A stretch of 20,932 nucleotides of DNA from Bacillota bacterium. Its GTDB lineage: Bacteria > Bacillota > Sulfobacillia > JABLXB01. The notes beneath the pieces are model-generated. The model was not told the origin of the DNA, searched no databases, and was given only the letters and a program-made list of their open reading frames with translations. The position numbers and the translations under genes are program-made. The stretch's first letter is position 1, and each line of letters begins with the position of its first letter. Below, in pieces: positions 6,886 to 14,176 of the stretch. The stretch lies in NCBI GenBank assembly GCA_024653225.1, contig JANLGA010000031.1:1-20932 (forward strand), in the 5' to 3' direction.

Positions 6886-6973
6886 GCGCAGAATCTTGCT
6901 TCATAAACAATATCGGAGGCGTCTGTCGTGGGCGTTAGGCACCGAGCGAAGGGGCCGTACGCCCCGTTCCTGC

Positions 6974-7246
6974 TCACTTCGTTCCCGCGTCTTCACCGGT
7001 GCCCTCGACCTCGGACAGCCGCCTTTCCACCCGGGCGAGCTCCGCCCTCAGGACTTCCGCTCGCTTCCGCAAGAGATCCCGTTCGCTTTCAGGGGACGCC
7101 GGCATTTCCGACATCCTTCGACACCCCCACCACTCCCAGGGGCCCCCGGGAATGTCGCAAACACACCACCCGCCCCTGCCGGCGAGCCAGGGGCTCCCCG
7201 GACCGCCTTTCCAGAACCCCGGTCCGTACACATCTCTGCCTCGCAT
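6974..7246 (-). CDS. Short DUF5320-like protein paired with DUF134
   Basis: A 90-residue frame starts at ATG 7246, eight bases after a GGGAGG site, and stops at 6974. The first part is rich in Gly, Trp and Cys (GPGFWKGGPGSPWLAGRGG, then WCVC). The last 45 residues form a charged coiled coil (LLRKRAEVLRAELARVERRL). This two-part design is that of DUF5320 proteins, which commonly follow DUF134 regulators and often neighbour Mrp/NifX-type metal-cofactor proteins. The canonical MTGRG start is not present, so the family call is tentative. The gene is easily missed because a longer frame without its own ribosome site runs through it. It lies 29 bp after the DUF134 gene, so one operon is likely. Confidence 0.65.
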   Translation of the reverse strand: MRGRDVYGPGFWKGGPGSPWLAGRGGWCVCDIPGGPWEWWGCRRMSEMPASPESERDLLRKRAEVLRAELARVERRLSEVEGTGEDAGTK

Positions 7247-7275
7247 GCGCTTCGCCTCCCTTGAAGTCGTATCGC

Positions 7276-7785
7276 TCACCATCTCCACCTGGGTCCATAT
7301 CCGCCCTTCCCGCATCGCGGTCCCCCACTTCGACCCGGGTGACCCGCGGTAGGACCCGACACCACGGCGACCGGTCCCCATCCACATTTCGGGCAGGACA
7401 CCGGCGGGACTTCCTTGTCGTCCCCGGCCCTTCCGGTTCCCTGCCCTTCCCACTCCATCCCGCACTCGAGGCATCGGAGCCTGTTCCCTGCAAGCTCGTA
7501 GTTGCCCCCCTCGATGCGTATTGACCTTGCCTCGACAAGCCCCTTGGCCAGCTTGAACCTGGCACGCGCGAGCATCCTCTGGAAAGTGCTTTGGGATATT
7601 CCCATCCTTTCCGCACACTCATCCTGCTCCATTCCCTCGAGATCCTTGAGCCGCAGGGCTTCGATCTCTTCCACTGTGAGCACTTCTTCCTTGAGCTCGG
7701 CCATAGGAACCCCGGCAGGCTTGAAGTACCGGGCACCGGGAACAAATGAGACGCAACGCCTCCTCGGCGGCCTGGGCAAACCCAT
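7276..7785 (-). CDS. DUF134-family DNA-binding protein with zinc-ribbon-like tail
   Basis: The protein starts MGLPRPPRRR, like the MPRP(R)KxRR start of DUF134. It has a sigma-like helix-turn-helix (about 30-75: LTVEEIEALRLKDLEGMEQ, then AERMGISQSTFQRMLARAR). A family-typical region ends in IEGGNYEL. The C-terminal part adds two CxxC pairs (CLEC and CPKC) that could hold one zinc or iron. The tail is Gly-rich and may be a partial DUF5320-like segment. ATG 7785 is chosen over the overlapping GTG 7788. The palindrome just upstream suggests autoregulation. DUF134 proteins are poorly characterised; the known pairing with DUF5320 is the main hint to function. Confidence 0.85.
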   Translation of the reverse strand: MGLPRPPRRRCVSFVPGARYFKPAGVPMAELKEEVLTVEEIEALRLKDLEGMEQDECAERMGISQSTFQRMLARARFKLAKGLVEARSIRIEGGNYELAGNRLRCLECGMEWEGQGTGRAGDDKEVPPVSCPKCGWGPVAVVSGPTAGHPGRSGGPRCGKGGYGPRWRW

Positions 7786-7805
7786 CACCTCTCCGCTCCA
7801 GTCCC

Positions 7806-7828
7806 ATTATATGCATTTCGATGTGCAT
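7806..7828 (-). promoter_or_regulatory. Promoter and palindromic operator candidate of the DUF134 gene
   Basis: A perfect TATAAT (minus strand, 7806-7811) lies about 20 bp before the start codon. Abutting it is ATGCATTTCGATGTGCAT (7811-7828), an imperfect palindrome of form ATGCA-N3-TCGA-N2/3-TGCAT, set where a repressor would block the promoter. No good -35 is seen, which suits a regulated promoter. The HTH protein encoded downstream is the obvious candidate ligand. Confidence 0.5.
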
Positions 7829-7917
7829 CCATACCCATTATGCCTCACGTGATGCCGGCTGTCAATGTCATCTTGGCGAGTACCCGGCGTCTCACGCCCA
7901 CGAGTGACCAAGAGTTG

Positions 7918-7941
7918 GGGGCGGCGTCGGCACGCCGCCCC
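7918..7941 (-). terminator. Strong hairpin downstream of kamA
   Basis: GGGGCGGCGT (7918-7927) pairs perfectly with ACGCCGCCCC (7932-7941) around a CGGC loop, about 70 bp past the kamA stop. On the minus strand no U-run follows (the next bases read CAACTCTTGG), so it is a terminator of the tail-less kind or a transcript-stabilising hairpin. A smaller palindrome, GGGCTG-T-CAGCCC (8004-8016), spans the kamA stop codon. Confidence 0.5.
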
Positions 7942-8009
7942 ACTTGCGCTCAGGTATTACCGACCGAACACCCGCAAGCCCACGCGGAGTCCTGGGACCG
8001 GGAGGGCTG

Positions 8010-9278
8010 TCAGCCCTTGCCGTGCGCGCGCCTTCGTTGCAGCCTCTCGAGCCCTTCCCACTCGATCGGTTTCGTGGACTTGCCCGTCATGAGACCGAGG
8101 ACGCCGGTCCTCATCTCGGCTTCTTTTCCGCCGCACACCGCGCACTCGCTCGGCTTGACCGGCGAATAGTCGGGTTCCTGGTACACGAATATCGCGCCCT
8201 CGTAATTCCTCATCACGACTCTGCCGTCCGACATGGACACGATGTAGTTCGGCATGAGCGGGATCTTGCCGCCCCCGTGGGGACCGTCGCACACGAATTG
8301 AGGAACGCACATCCCGGAAGTGTGACCCCGGAGTGACTCCATGATCTCTATGCCCTTGGCGATCTTGGTCCTGAAGTGCTCGATACCGGGGCTCAGGTCG
8401 CACTGGAATATGTAATACGGTCTCACGCGCATCTTCACCAGGCCGTGCACGAGCTGCCTCATCACGTACGGGCAATCGTTCACCCCCCGCAGCAGAACGC
8501 TCTGGTTCCCCACGGGAATCCCGGCGTCAACCAGCATCTCGCACGCCCTCCTTGACTCGGGCGTGATCTCCTTCGGATGGTTGAAGTGAGTGTTCAGCCA
8601 GATCGGATGGTACTTGCGGAGCATGCGACACAGATCCGCCGTGATGCGCTGAGGGAGCACCACCGGAGCCCTCGAGCCGATCCTCACGATCTCGATGTGC
8701 GGCATATTCCTGAGCTGTTGGATGATGTACTCCAGCCTCTCGTCGGGGACGAGCAGGCCGTCACCACCACTCAGCAGCACATCGCGGACTTGCGGCGTGT
8801 TCCTCAGGTAGTCCAGCGCCCTCTCGATCCTCTCGTCCGGAGCGGCCGCGTCCGTCTCGCCGACAAGTCGCCTCCTAGTGCAATGCCTGCAATACATGGA
8901 GCACTGGTCCGTGATGAGGAACAGCACCCTGTTCGGGTATCGGTGCGTCAAGCCGGGCACGGGGGCGTCCACGTCCTCGTCGAGTGGGTCCGCTTCGTCA
9001 ACCGCGGCGAATTCAGTCTCCCTGATGGTCGGGATAGCCTGCCTGCGTATCGGGCAATTCGGGTCGCTCTCGTCCATCAGGGTGGCGTAATACGGCGTGA
9101 TCGCCATGCGGAAAACCTTGAGAGTCTTTCGTACCCCCTCTTCCTCTTCATCGCTCAGCGTTACGACCTGCTTGAGCTGCTCGACCGTCGTAATCCTGTT
9201 CCGGACCTGCCACCGCCAGTCGTTCCATTCCGATTCCGCCACGTCCCTCCAGAGCGGGATCCTTCGGAAGTCCCTCAT
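8010..9278 (-). CDS. kamA: L-lysine 2,3-aminomutase
   Basis: The 422-residue radical SAM/PLP enzyme interconverts L-lysine and L-beta-lysine, the entry step of clostridial lysine fermentation and also a source of osmolyte precursors. The iron-sulfur motif is CSMYCRHC (Cys126, 130, 133). The PLP lysine is Lys338 in GGGKIPLMPNY. Lysine-binding Asp294 (QCDLS) and Asp331 are kept. WNDWRWQVRNRI, PVPGLTHRYP and VRDVLLSGGD match the Clostridium enzyme closely, which favours a true KamA over EpmB. Of the four zinc cysteines, Cys269, 379 and 382 are present but the one expected at 377 is Ser. AAGGGGATT precedes ATG 9278. A sigma-54-like promoter lies upstream, and the neighbouring activator gene is probably its regulator. 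Confidence 0.93.
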   Translation of the reverse strand: MRDFRRIPLWRDVAESEWNDWRWQVRNRITTVEQLKQVVTLSDEEEEGVRKTLKVFRMAITPYYATLMDESDPNCPIRRQAIPTIRETEFAAVDEADPLDEDVDAPVPGLTHRYPNRVLFLITDQCSMYCRHCTRRRLVGETDAAAPDERIERALDYLRNTPQVRDVLLSGGDGLLVPDERLEYIIQQLRNMPHIEIVRIGSRAPVVLPQRITADLCRMLRKYHPIWLNTHFNHPKEITPESRRACEMLVDAGIPVGNQSVLLRGVNDCPYVMRQLVHGLVKMRVRPYYIFQCDLSPGIEHFRTKIAKGIEIMESLRGHTSGMCVPQFVCDGPHGGGKIPLMPNYIVSMSDGRVVMRNYEGAIFVYQEPDYSPVKPSECAVCGGKEAEMRTGVLGLMTGKSTKPIEWEGLERLQRRRAHGKG

Positions 9279-9296
9279 TTCAGCAATCCCCTTCCA

Positions 9297-9320
9297 CGAC
9301 AGTATCGCCGACAGTATCGT
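9297..9320. repeat. Tandem 12-bp direct repeat in the kamA leader
   Basis: CGACAGTATCGC (9297-9308) is followed directly by CGACAGTATCGT (9309-9320), identical in 11 of 12 positions. The pair lies between the predicted kamA transcription start (about 9333) and the start codon (9278), so it would be in the 5' untranslated RNA. It could be a protein site on DNA or RNA, or a chance duplication. Confidence 0.55.
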
Positions 9321-9340
9321 CGAGCCTGCAAGGTCGCTTC

Positions 9341-9358
9341 AAAGCAAGACCCATGCCG
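9341..9358 (-). promoter_or_regulatory. Sigma-54 (-24/-12) promoter candidate for kamA
   Basis: The minus strand reads CGGCATGGGTCTTGCTTT. GG and GC are exactly 10 bp apart, and GGCAT-N5-TTGCT matches most of the consensus TGGCAY-N5-TTGCW. The predicted start near 9333 gives a leader of about 55 nt. The adjacent gene encodes a sigma-54 activator, which strongly supports the call. Confidence 0.7.
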
Positions 9359-9392
9359 CGCTGCCGCACAAGGCGCGCGGTCTGCCCGGGAA

Positions 9393-9431
9393 CGAACGGA
9401 TGTGAGGATCGGGTCAGCCGACGCCCGTTCG
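9393..9431. promoter_or_regulatory. Inverted repeat, possible activator site upstream of kamA
   Basis: CGAACGG (9393-9399) and CCGTTCG (9425-9431) are perfect complements 25 bp apart. They span the stop codon of the activator gene, about 60-100 bp upstream of the predicted kamA start. That is where enhancer sites of sigma-54 activators usually lie, but a 3' hairpin of the activator mRNA is an alternative. Confidence 0.3.
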
Positions 9432-10901
9432 GCGGCCGGCCCGCGGTCTATCCAGGTTGAGAGCCTTCAACCTGCGATACAGCGTCCTGAGGCCTATCCC
9501 CAGTTCGGCGGCGGCTTGCTTCTTGCCGTTCAGGTCCCACCCGGTGGCGTTCAGCGTGTTCTCGAGCAGCTCTTGCTCAAATCGGCGCACCGCCTGGTGC
9601 AACGACGGCGCGGGACTCGACCGCGCTTCGGCCCTCACGCGCGGCGGCAGGCTGCCCGCCTGGATGACCTCCCCCGGCTCCATGTTCACCGCGTACTCCA
9701 CGGCGTTCTCGAGTTCCCTCACGTTTCCCGGCCAAGGATACTCCCTGATCAGCCGCATCGCCTCGGTCGAGAAGCCCGTCACCCGCCTGAACGCCTTCCG
9801 ACGGAATCTCTCCAGAAAATGCGATGCCAGGATGTCCACGTCGCCCTTGCGCTCGCGCAGCGGCGGTATTTCGATCGGGACGACGTTCAGCCTGTAGTAC
9901 AGGTCCTGCCTGAAGGTCCTGTTTTCGACCATCTCGGCCAGGTCCACGTTCGTGGCGGCGATCACGCGCACGTCAACCGGGACCGGAGTCGTGCCGCCTA
10001 TCCTCTCCACGAGAAGGTTTTGCAGTACTCTCAGGATTTTCGATTGAAGGTGTAAGGGCATATCCCCTATTTCGTCGAGGAAAAGGGTCCCCCCGTCGGC
10101 GAGCTCGAATCGGCCGGGTTTCCCCCCTTTCCTCGCGCCCGTAAATGCCCCCTCTTCATACCCGAAAAGCTCGCTTTCGAGCAGCGTCTCGGGGAAACCT
10201 GCACAGTTCACGGCGACGAACGGGAAGGCCCGTCGGTCGCTGAGGTGGTGAATGGCCCTCGCGAACATCTCCTTTCCAGTTCCCGTCTCCCCCATCAAAA
10301 GGATCGTCGAGGTCCCGCGGGCGACCCTCCCGACCGATTCCTTGACCGACCTGATGGCTGGGCTCTCGCCCTTTATGTCGTCGAGAGTAACCACGGTCAC
10401 GGCATCCGGCCTTCTCGGTACCCTCCGGAGGGATGACGCGCGCTCGGCGCCCGCGATCGCCGTCTCCGCCCGCGTCTGCTCGGCTATGGCAGCGATCAGC
10501 CCGGACAATTCGTTGAGTAGGTCCTGGAATACATCCCTATGCCGGTTGAGACGCCTGCGGCCCTCATCCGTGAAGGATGTGAGCGAGAGCACTCCCAGCG
10601 GTGACGTGTGTTCGCCGCGGATGCAGCTCGAGATTTCGACCGTCGCGGGGCAGCGTTCCTGGAAGCGGCAGCCCACGCACAAGTTCATGCGACCGGGTTC
10701 CGAGGCGATCACTTCGCCGCGGACCAGTACCTCGCGAACGAACGGGGCGTGTACGTCCCTGCCCTTTCGTTCCACGTACGTACCCGTGCTCGCCACGAGG
10801 TGACACTGTTCGTCAATGACAGCGACTTCCACGCCCAGGGCCTTCGACAACACGGAGACGAGACGCTGGATGGTGGGCCGGGCCACCTCGAGTGACGTCA
10901 T
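9414..10901 (-). CDS. Sigma-54-dependent transcriptional activator with Cys-rich sensor domain
   Basis: The 495-residue bacterial enhancer-binding protein has three parts. The sensor domain (about 1-150) holds CVGC-X5-C-X8-C (Cys75, 78, 84, 93), which may bind a metal or iron-sulfur cluster. The AAA+ domain has Walker A GETGTGK (204-210), the sigma-54 contact loop GAFTGA (251-256), Walker B GTLFLDEIGD (271-280) and PWPGNVRE (389-396). A Fis-type helix-turn-helix sits at 461-483 (KQAAAELGIGLRTLYRRL). The open frame runs far upstream, but that part only mirrors the opposite gene. ATG 10901, with a G-rich site nine bases before it, fits the start of the domain. It probably switches on kamA and the divergent dehydrogenase operon in response to an amino-acid-related signal. 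Confidence 0.92.
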   Translation of the reverse strand: MTSLEVARPTIQRLVSVLSKALGVEVAVIDEQCHLVASTGTYVERKGRDVHAPFVREVLVRGEVIASEPGRMNLCVGCRFQERCPATVEISSCIRGEHTSPLGVLSLTSFTDEGRRRLNRHRDVFQDLLNELSGLIAAIAEQTRAETAIAGAERASSLRRVPRRPDAVTVVTLDDIKGESPAIRSVKESVGRVARGTSTILLMGETGTGKEMFARAIHHLSDRRAFPFVAVNCAGFPETLLESELFGYEEGAFTGARKGGKPGRFELADGGTLFLDEIGDMPLHLQSKILRVLQNLLVERIGGTTPVPVDVRVIAATNVDLAEMVENRTFRQDLYYRLNVVPIEIPPLRERKGDVDILASHFLERFRRKAFRRVTGFSTEAMRLIREYPWPGNVRELENAVEYAVNMEPGEVIQAGSLPPRVRAEARSSPAPSLHQAVRRFEQELLENTLNATGWDLNGKKQAAAELGIGLRTLYRRLKALNLDRPRAGRRTGVG

Positions 10902-10926
10902 CGTGAAGAACCCCCCGTTAACCCTG

Positions 10927-10956
10927 ATTATACAGCCGCGCTGACGTGGCTGACAA
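10927..10956 (-). promoter_or_regulatory. Sigma-70-type promoter of the activator gene
   Basis: On the minus strand TTGTCA (10951-10956) and TATAAT (10927-10932) are 18 bp apart and give a leader of about 20 nt before ATG 10901. Both boxes are near consensus, so the activator is probably made constitutively. Confidence 0.65.
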
Positions 10957-10970
10957 ATCCGGTGCCGGAT
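10957..10970. promoter_or_regulatory. Palindrome between the divergent genes, possible activator binding site
   Basis: ATCCGG-TG-CCGGAT is a perfect inverted repeat. It lies about 105-120 bp upstream of the sigma-54-like promoter at 11073 and abuts the -35 box of the activator gene. A related half site, GATCCGGGC, follows at 10991. The position suits an enhancer and/or autoregulatory site. A second palindrome, GTGTACAC, is at 11020-11027. Confidence 0.4.
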
Positions 10971-11072
10971 CTGGCAACTCGCCGAGGGCCGATCCGGGCA
11001 GACCGTGTCATCAGGAACTGTGTACACGCGCCTTAGATTCGCGTCGAGCCGCCCGGGAGCCGGGTCCGCCGT

Positions 11073-11089
11073 TGGGTATACCTCTTGCA
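11073..11089 (+). promoter_or_regulatory. Sigma-54 (-24/-12) promoter candidate for the dehydrogenase operon
   Basis: TTGGGTATACCTCTTGC places GG (11075-11076) and GC (11087-11088) exactly 10 bp apart. The -12 part CTTGCA fits consensus; the -24 part TGGGTA is weaker than TGGCAC. The predicted start near 11100 leaves a 40-nt leader before ATG 11140. Confidence 0.55.
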
Positions 11090-11139
11090 CAGCCATACCT
11101 TTTGGGAAGAGAGAAACCGGGCGGGAGGGGTCGGTCGAG

Positions 11140-11883
11140 ATGGGAATGTACGAAGACCTGCGGGGCAAGAGGGTGGTAATCACCGGCGCCGCAAGCGGCA
11201 TAGGGCTCGCGACCGCCGAGCGGTTCCTCGGGGAAGGTGCCCGGGTGGCGGCCCTTGACTGCGACGGGGCCGCACTCGAACGAGTGCTGGCCGAGAAGCC
11301 GGGGCTCGCAGGGGGCGTCGTGGCCGACGTCAGCTCTCCGGACCAGGTCAGGAGGGCCTTCGAGGAAATTGACCAACTGCTCGGCGGCGTAGACATCCTC
11401 ATCTCGAACGCGGGCATCAGCATTCGGAAGCCCTTCATGGACATCGAGTACGAACAGTGGTCGAGGGTCCTCGCGGTGAACCTCGGCGGCATGTTCCTTT
11501 GTTCGAAGGAGGCCCTCAAGAGGATGCTTCCGCAGAAGTCGGGCGTCATCTTGCTCACGGCCTCGACCAACGGGATGCAGGGCCATCCCCTTTACGCCGA
11601 TTACAACGCTTCAAAGGCCGGGGTGATCCTCCTCGCCAAGACGATGGCGCTGGAGTTCGCGCCGTGGATCCGCGTCAACGCGGTGTGCCCCGGCTACGTG
11701 CTGACGCCAATGCAAATGGCGGAGTACACGCCCGAGATGATTGACGAGGTGAACAGGGGCATCCCCATGCGGCGACACGCCGACCCCTCGGAAGTGGCGG
11801 CGCTCTTCGCGTTCCTCGCATCGTCGCAGGCGGCGTACATCACGGGGCAGTACTATGCGATAGACGGCGGGGAGACCGCCTAG
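11140..11883 (+). CDS. Short-chain dehydrogenase/reductase 1
   Basis: The 247-residue classical SDR has the nucleotide motif TGAASGIG near the N-terminus, NAG in LISNAGI, and a catalytic Ser (TAST) 13 residues before Tyr in YNASK. IRVNAVCPGYVLTPM and the final TGQYYAIDGG are also typical. An acidic residue after strand 2 (ALDCDG) suggests NAD(H) preference. The substrate cannot be read from the sequence; alcohol, hydroxy-acid or 3-oxoacyl substrates are all possible. ATG 11140 follows GGGAGGGG by nine bases. It is the first gene after the sigma-54-like promoter and lies 19 bp before a second SDR that is related but far from identical, so the pair may work on successive or stereochemically different steps. 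Confidence 0.88.
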   Translation: MGMYEDLRGKRVVITGAASGIGLATAERFLGEGARVAALDCDGAALERVLAEKPGLAGGVVADVSSPDQVRRAFEEIDQLLGGVDILISNAGISIRKPFMDIEYEQWSRVLAVNLGGMFLCSKEALKRMLPQKSGVILLTASTNGMQGHPLYADYNASKAGVILLAKTMALEFAPWIRVNAVCPGYVLTPMQMAEYTPEMIDEVNRGIPMRRHADPSEVAALFAFLASSQAAYITGQYYAIDGGETA

Positions 11884-11902
11884 CCGGTTGGAGGGAAGGA
11901 AC

Positions 11903-12688
11903 GTGAACCAGTATAGCATCTCCGACGTATTGTCCCTGAAAGGCAAGGTCGCGGTAGTGACGGGGGCGGCCTCCGGCATCGGCCTGGGGACGGCGAGGCG
12001 ATTGGCCGAGGCCGGTGCGGCGGTCGCGCTGCTGGACATAAAGGGACCAGAAGGCGAGGCCGCGGCGAAGGAGATCCGCGACGCCGGGGGAAAGGCCGAG
12101 TTCTTCCTGTGTGACGTGAGCTCCGCCGAGGCTTGCCGGACGGCGGTCGCGGGCGTCGTCGAGCGCTTTGGACGAATTGACATTTTGTTCAACAACGCCG
12201 GCATCATGAGGCGTCGGACGATTCTCGAACTCGAGGAAGACGAGTGGGACCGCGTCATCTCCGTGACGCTCAAGGGCGTTTACCTGATGTCCAAGTACGT
12301 GGTCCCCGTCATGCGCGCCCAGGGAGGCGGCTGCATCATCAACACCGGCTCGGGGTGGGGGTTGAAGGGCGGCCCGAGGGCGGCGGCGTACTGCGCCGCC
12401 AAGGGCGGCGTGGTGCTCCTCACCCGTGCCATGGCGATTGACTTCGGGAAGGACAACATCCGCGTCAACTGCGTTTGCCCGGGCGACGTGGACACCCCGA
12501 TGTTGAGGGACGAGGCGAGGCAGCTCGGCGTTGATGAGGCCGAGTTCCTGGCGTCGTCGGCGGACCGGCCCATCAAGCGGCTGGGCACGCCGCTTGACAT
12601 CGCGGACGCTGTGCTTTACCTGGCATCCGACATGTCGAGGTGGGTGTCGGGAGCGGTGTTGCTCGTGGACGGAGGCGGGATGGCGTAG
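11903..12688 (+). CDS. Short-chain dehydrogenase/reductase 2
   Basis: The 261-residue classical SDR has TGAASGIG, NNAG, and catalytic Ser in NTGSG 13 residues before Tyr in YCAAK. VNCVCPGDVDTPM and VLLVDGGGMA close the fold. ALLDIKG after strand 2 points to NAD(H). GTG 11903 is chosen because GGAGGG sits eight bases upstream; the upstream in-frame TTG 11888 overlaps that site. The C-terminal part holds an insert (DEARQLGVDEAEFLASSADRP, abbreviated here) that usually shapes the substrate pocket. Substrate unknown. It is followed after 64 bp, including a GGCCGC-GGC-GCGGCC hairpin at 12688-12702, by the GcvPA-like gene. Confidence 0.87.
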   Translation: MNQYSISDVLSLKGKVAVVTGAASGIGLGTARRLAEAGAAVALLDIKGPEGEAAAKEIRDAGGKAEFFLCDVSSAEACRTAVAGVVERFGRIDILFNNAGIMRRRTILELEEDEWDRVISVTLKGVYLMSKYVVPVMRAQGGGCIINTGSGWGLKGGPRAAAYCAAKGGVVLLTRAMAIDFGKDNIRVNCVCPGDVDTPMLRDEARQLGVDEAEFLASSADRPIKRLGTPLDIADAVLYLASDMSRWVSGAVLLVDGGGMA

Positions 12689-12752
12689 GCCGCGGCGCGG
12701 CCGGCCCGCCGGCGACCGAGTGGCAATTTGAACGAGGTTGGAGGGCTTTCAA

Positions 12753-14144
12753 ATGGCGGACAGAGAACCCTTCGTGCATCCCTACATTCCCAACTCCGTC
12801 CCCGAGGTCAAGCGCCGGATGCTAGATGAGATCGGCGCGGAAGACATCGAGGACCTCTTCGAGCAGATCCCCGAACGCCTGAGGTTCAAGGGAAAGATGG
12901 GCATACCGGGGCCGTTGCGCTCCGAGTGCGAGCTCAAAAGACACGTCGAGAGCATCCTCCTCAAGAACAAGACATGCCGCGCGTATCTCAGCTTCCTCGG
13001 GGCGGGCTGCTGGCAGCATTACGTTCCCGCCGTGTGCGACGAGATAAACAGGCGGGCGGAATTCCTCACGGCCTACGGCGGAGAGCCCTACGAAGACCAC
13101 GGCCGCTTCCAGGCGCTGTTCGAATACGAGAGCATGATGGCCGAACTGGTGGACATGGACGTCGTTAACGTCCCGACCTACGACGGCGCGCAGGCGGCGG
13201 CGACGTCCATCCGGATGGCGTCGAGGATCACGGGGCGGAAAGAGGCGCTCCTGCCCAGGACCATGAGCCCCGAGAGGCTGGCCGTCATAAAGAACTACTG
13301 CAGGCCCGACATCGCGATCCGCCTCCTCGACTACGACCCCGCCACGGGGGAACTGGACCTCGGCGACCTCAGGCGGAAGGCGTCCGGCGAGACCGCGGCC
13401 GTCTTCTTCGAGAACCCCTCGTACCTGGGCTTTGTCGAGACGCGCGGGGACGAGATCTCCCGCGTCGCCCACGATTCCGGCGCCCTGTCGGTTGTGTACG
13501 TGGATCCGATATCCCTCGGCGTCCTGGCGCCGCCGCCCGAGTACGGGGCGGACATCGTCTGCGGTGACATCCAGCCGTTGGGGATGCACATGAACTACGG
13601 GGGAGGGCACGGCGGGTTCATAGCCACGCGCGACGAGGTGCGGTTCGTGAAGGAGTACCCGTCGCGGCTTTTCGGCATAGCGACCAACGCCGAAGGCGAG
13701 TGGGTGTTCGGGGACGTCGCTTACGAGCGCACCTCCTTCGCCGTGAGGGAGAAGGGCAAGGAATTCGTGGGAACACACGCGGCGCTGTGGGGAATAACGG
13801 CCGGAGTGTACCTGGCGCTGCTCGGGCCGCGAGGGATCGCCGAGCTGGGCCGGACGATCATGCAGAGGACACAGTACGCCATGAAGCGCATCGCCGCAAT
13901 CCGCGGCGTTAAGCTCCAGTTCGCGGCCCCCAGCTTCAAGGAGTTCGTAGTGAACTTCGATGGCACGGGAAGGACGGTCGAACAGGTGAACCGCAGCCTC
14001 TTCGAGCGCAAGATATTCGGCGGCAGGGACCTGTCGCGGGATTTCCCCGAACTCGGGCAGAGCGCGCTGTACTGCGTGACCGAAGTACACACCAAGGCCG
14101 ACATTGACGCGCTCGTATCGGCCCTGAATGCCGCCGTGCAGTGA
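12753..14144 (+). CDS. GcvPA-like protein (glycine dehydrogenase subunit 1 homologue, divergent)
   Basis: The 463-residue protein aligns over its whole length with GcvPA, the PLP-lacking half of split glycine decarboxylase. Family stretches are IGAEDIEDLFEQIPE, FLGAGCWQHYVPAV (82-95), FEYESMMAELVDMDV and YLALLGPRGIAEL. Conserved substrate-side segments differ. The family's YTPYQPEISQG reads YGGEPYEDHG (108-117), NASLYDGAT reads NVPTYDGAQ (139-147), and the KATSNICT region reads KGKEFVGTHAALW. Those comparisons are from memory of the family. ATG 12753 follows GGAGGG by seven bases. It is paired with a GcvPB-like gene and lacks gcvT/gcvH beside it, so it probably forms a heterodimeric PLP enzyme acting on something other than glycine. 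Confidence 0.85.
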   Translation: MADREPFVHPYIPNSVPEVKRRMLDEIGAEDIEDLFEQIPERLRFKGKMGIPGPLRSECELKRHVESILLKNKTCRAYLSFLGAGCWQHYVPAVCDEINRRAEFLTAYGGEPYEDHGRFQALFEYESMMAELVDMDVVNVPTYDGAQAAATSIRMASRITGRKEALLPRTMSPERLAVIKNYCRPDIAIRLLDYDPATGELDLGDLRRKASGETAAVFFENPSYLGFVETRGDEISRVAHDSGALSVVYVDPISLGVLAPPPEYGADIVCGDIQPLGMHMNYGGGHGGFIATRDEVRFVKEYPSRLFGIATNAEGEWVFGDVAYERTSFAVREKGKEFVGTHAALWGITAGVYLALLGPRGIAELGRTIMQRTQYAMKRIAAIRGVKLQFAAPSFKEFVVNFDGTGRTVEQVNRSLFERKIFGGRDLSRDFPELGQSALYCVTEVHTKADIDALVSALNAAVQ

Positions 14145-14176
14145 GAGAAACCCGACCGGAAAGGGATGAGACCGAC

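Noticed and set aside
7089..7745. Alternative minus-strand frames over the DUF134/DUF5320 region
   Set aside because: The DUF134 frame has family motifs and a proper start; the other frames lack ribosome sites and motifs.
8577..10055. Plus-strand open frame of 492 codons opposite kamA and the activator
   Set aside because: It spans two well-supported genes on the other strand, including their gap, and its residue mix is typical of antisense frames.
10902..11570. Upstream extension of the activator frame
   Set aside because: The extra 223 codons are antisense to the SDR gene. The activator domain begins at ATG 10901, behind its own promoter and a G-rich site.
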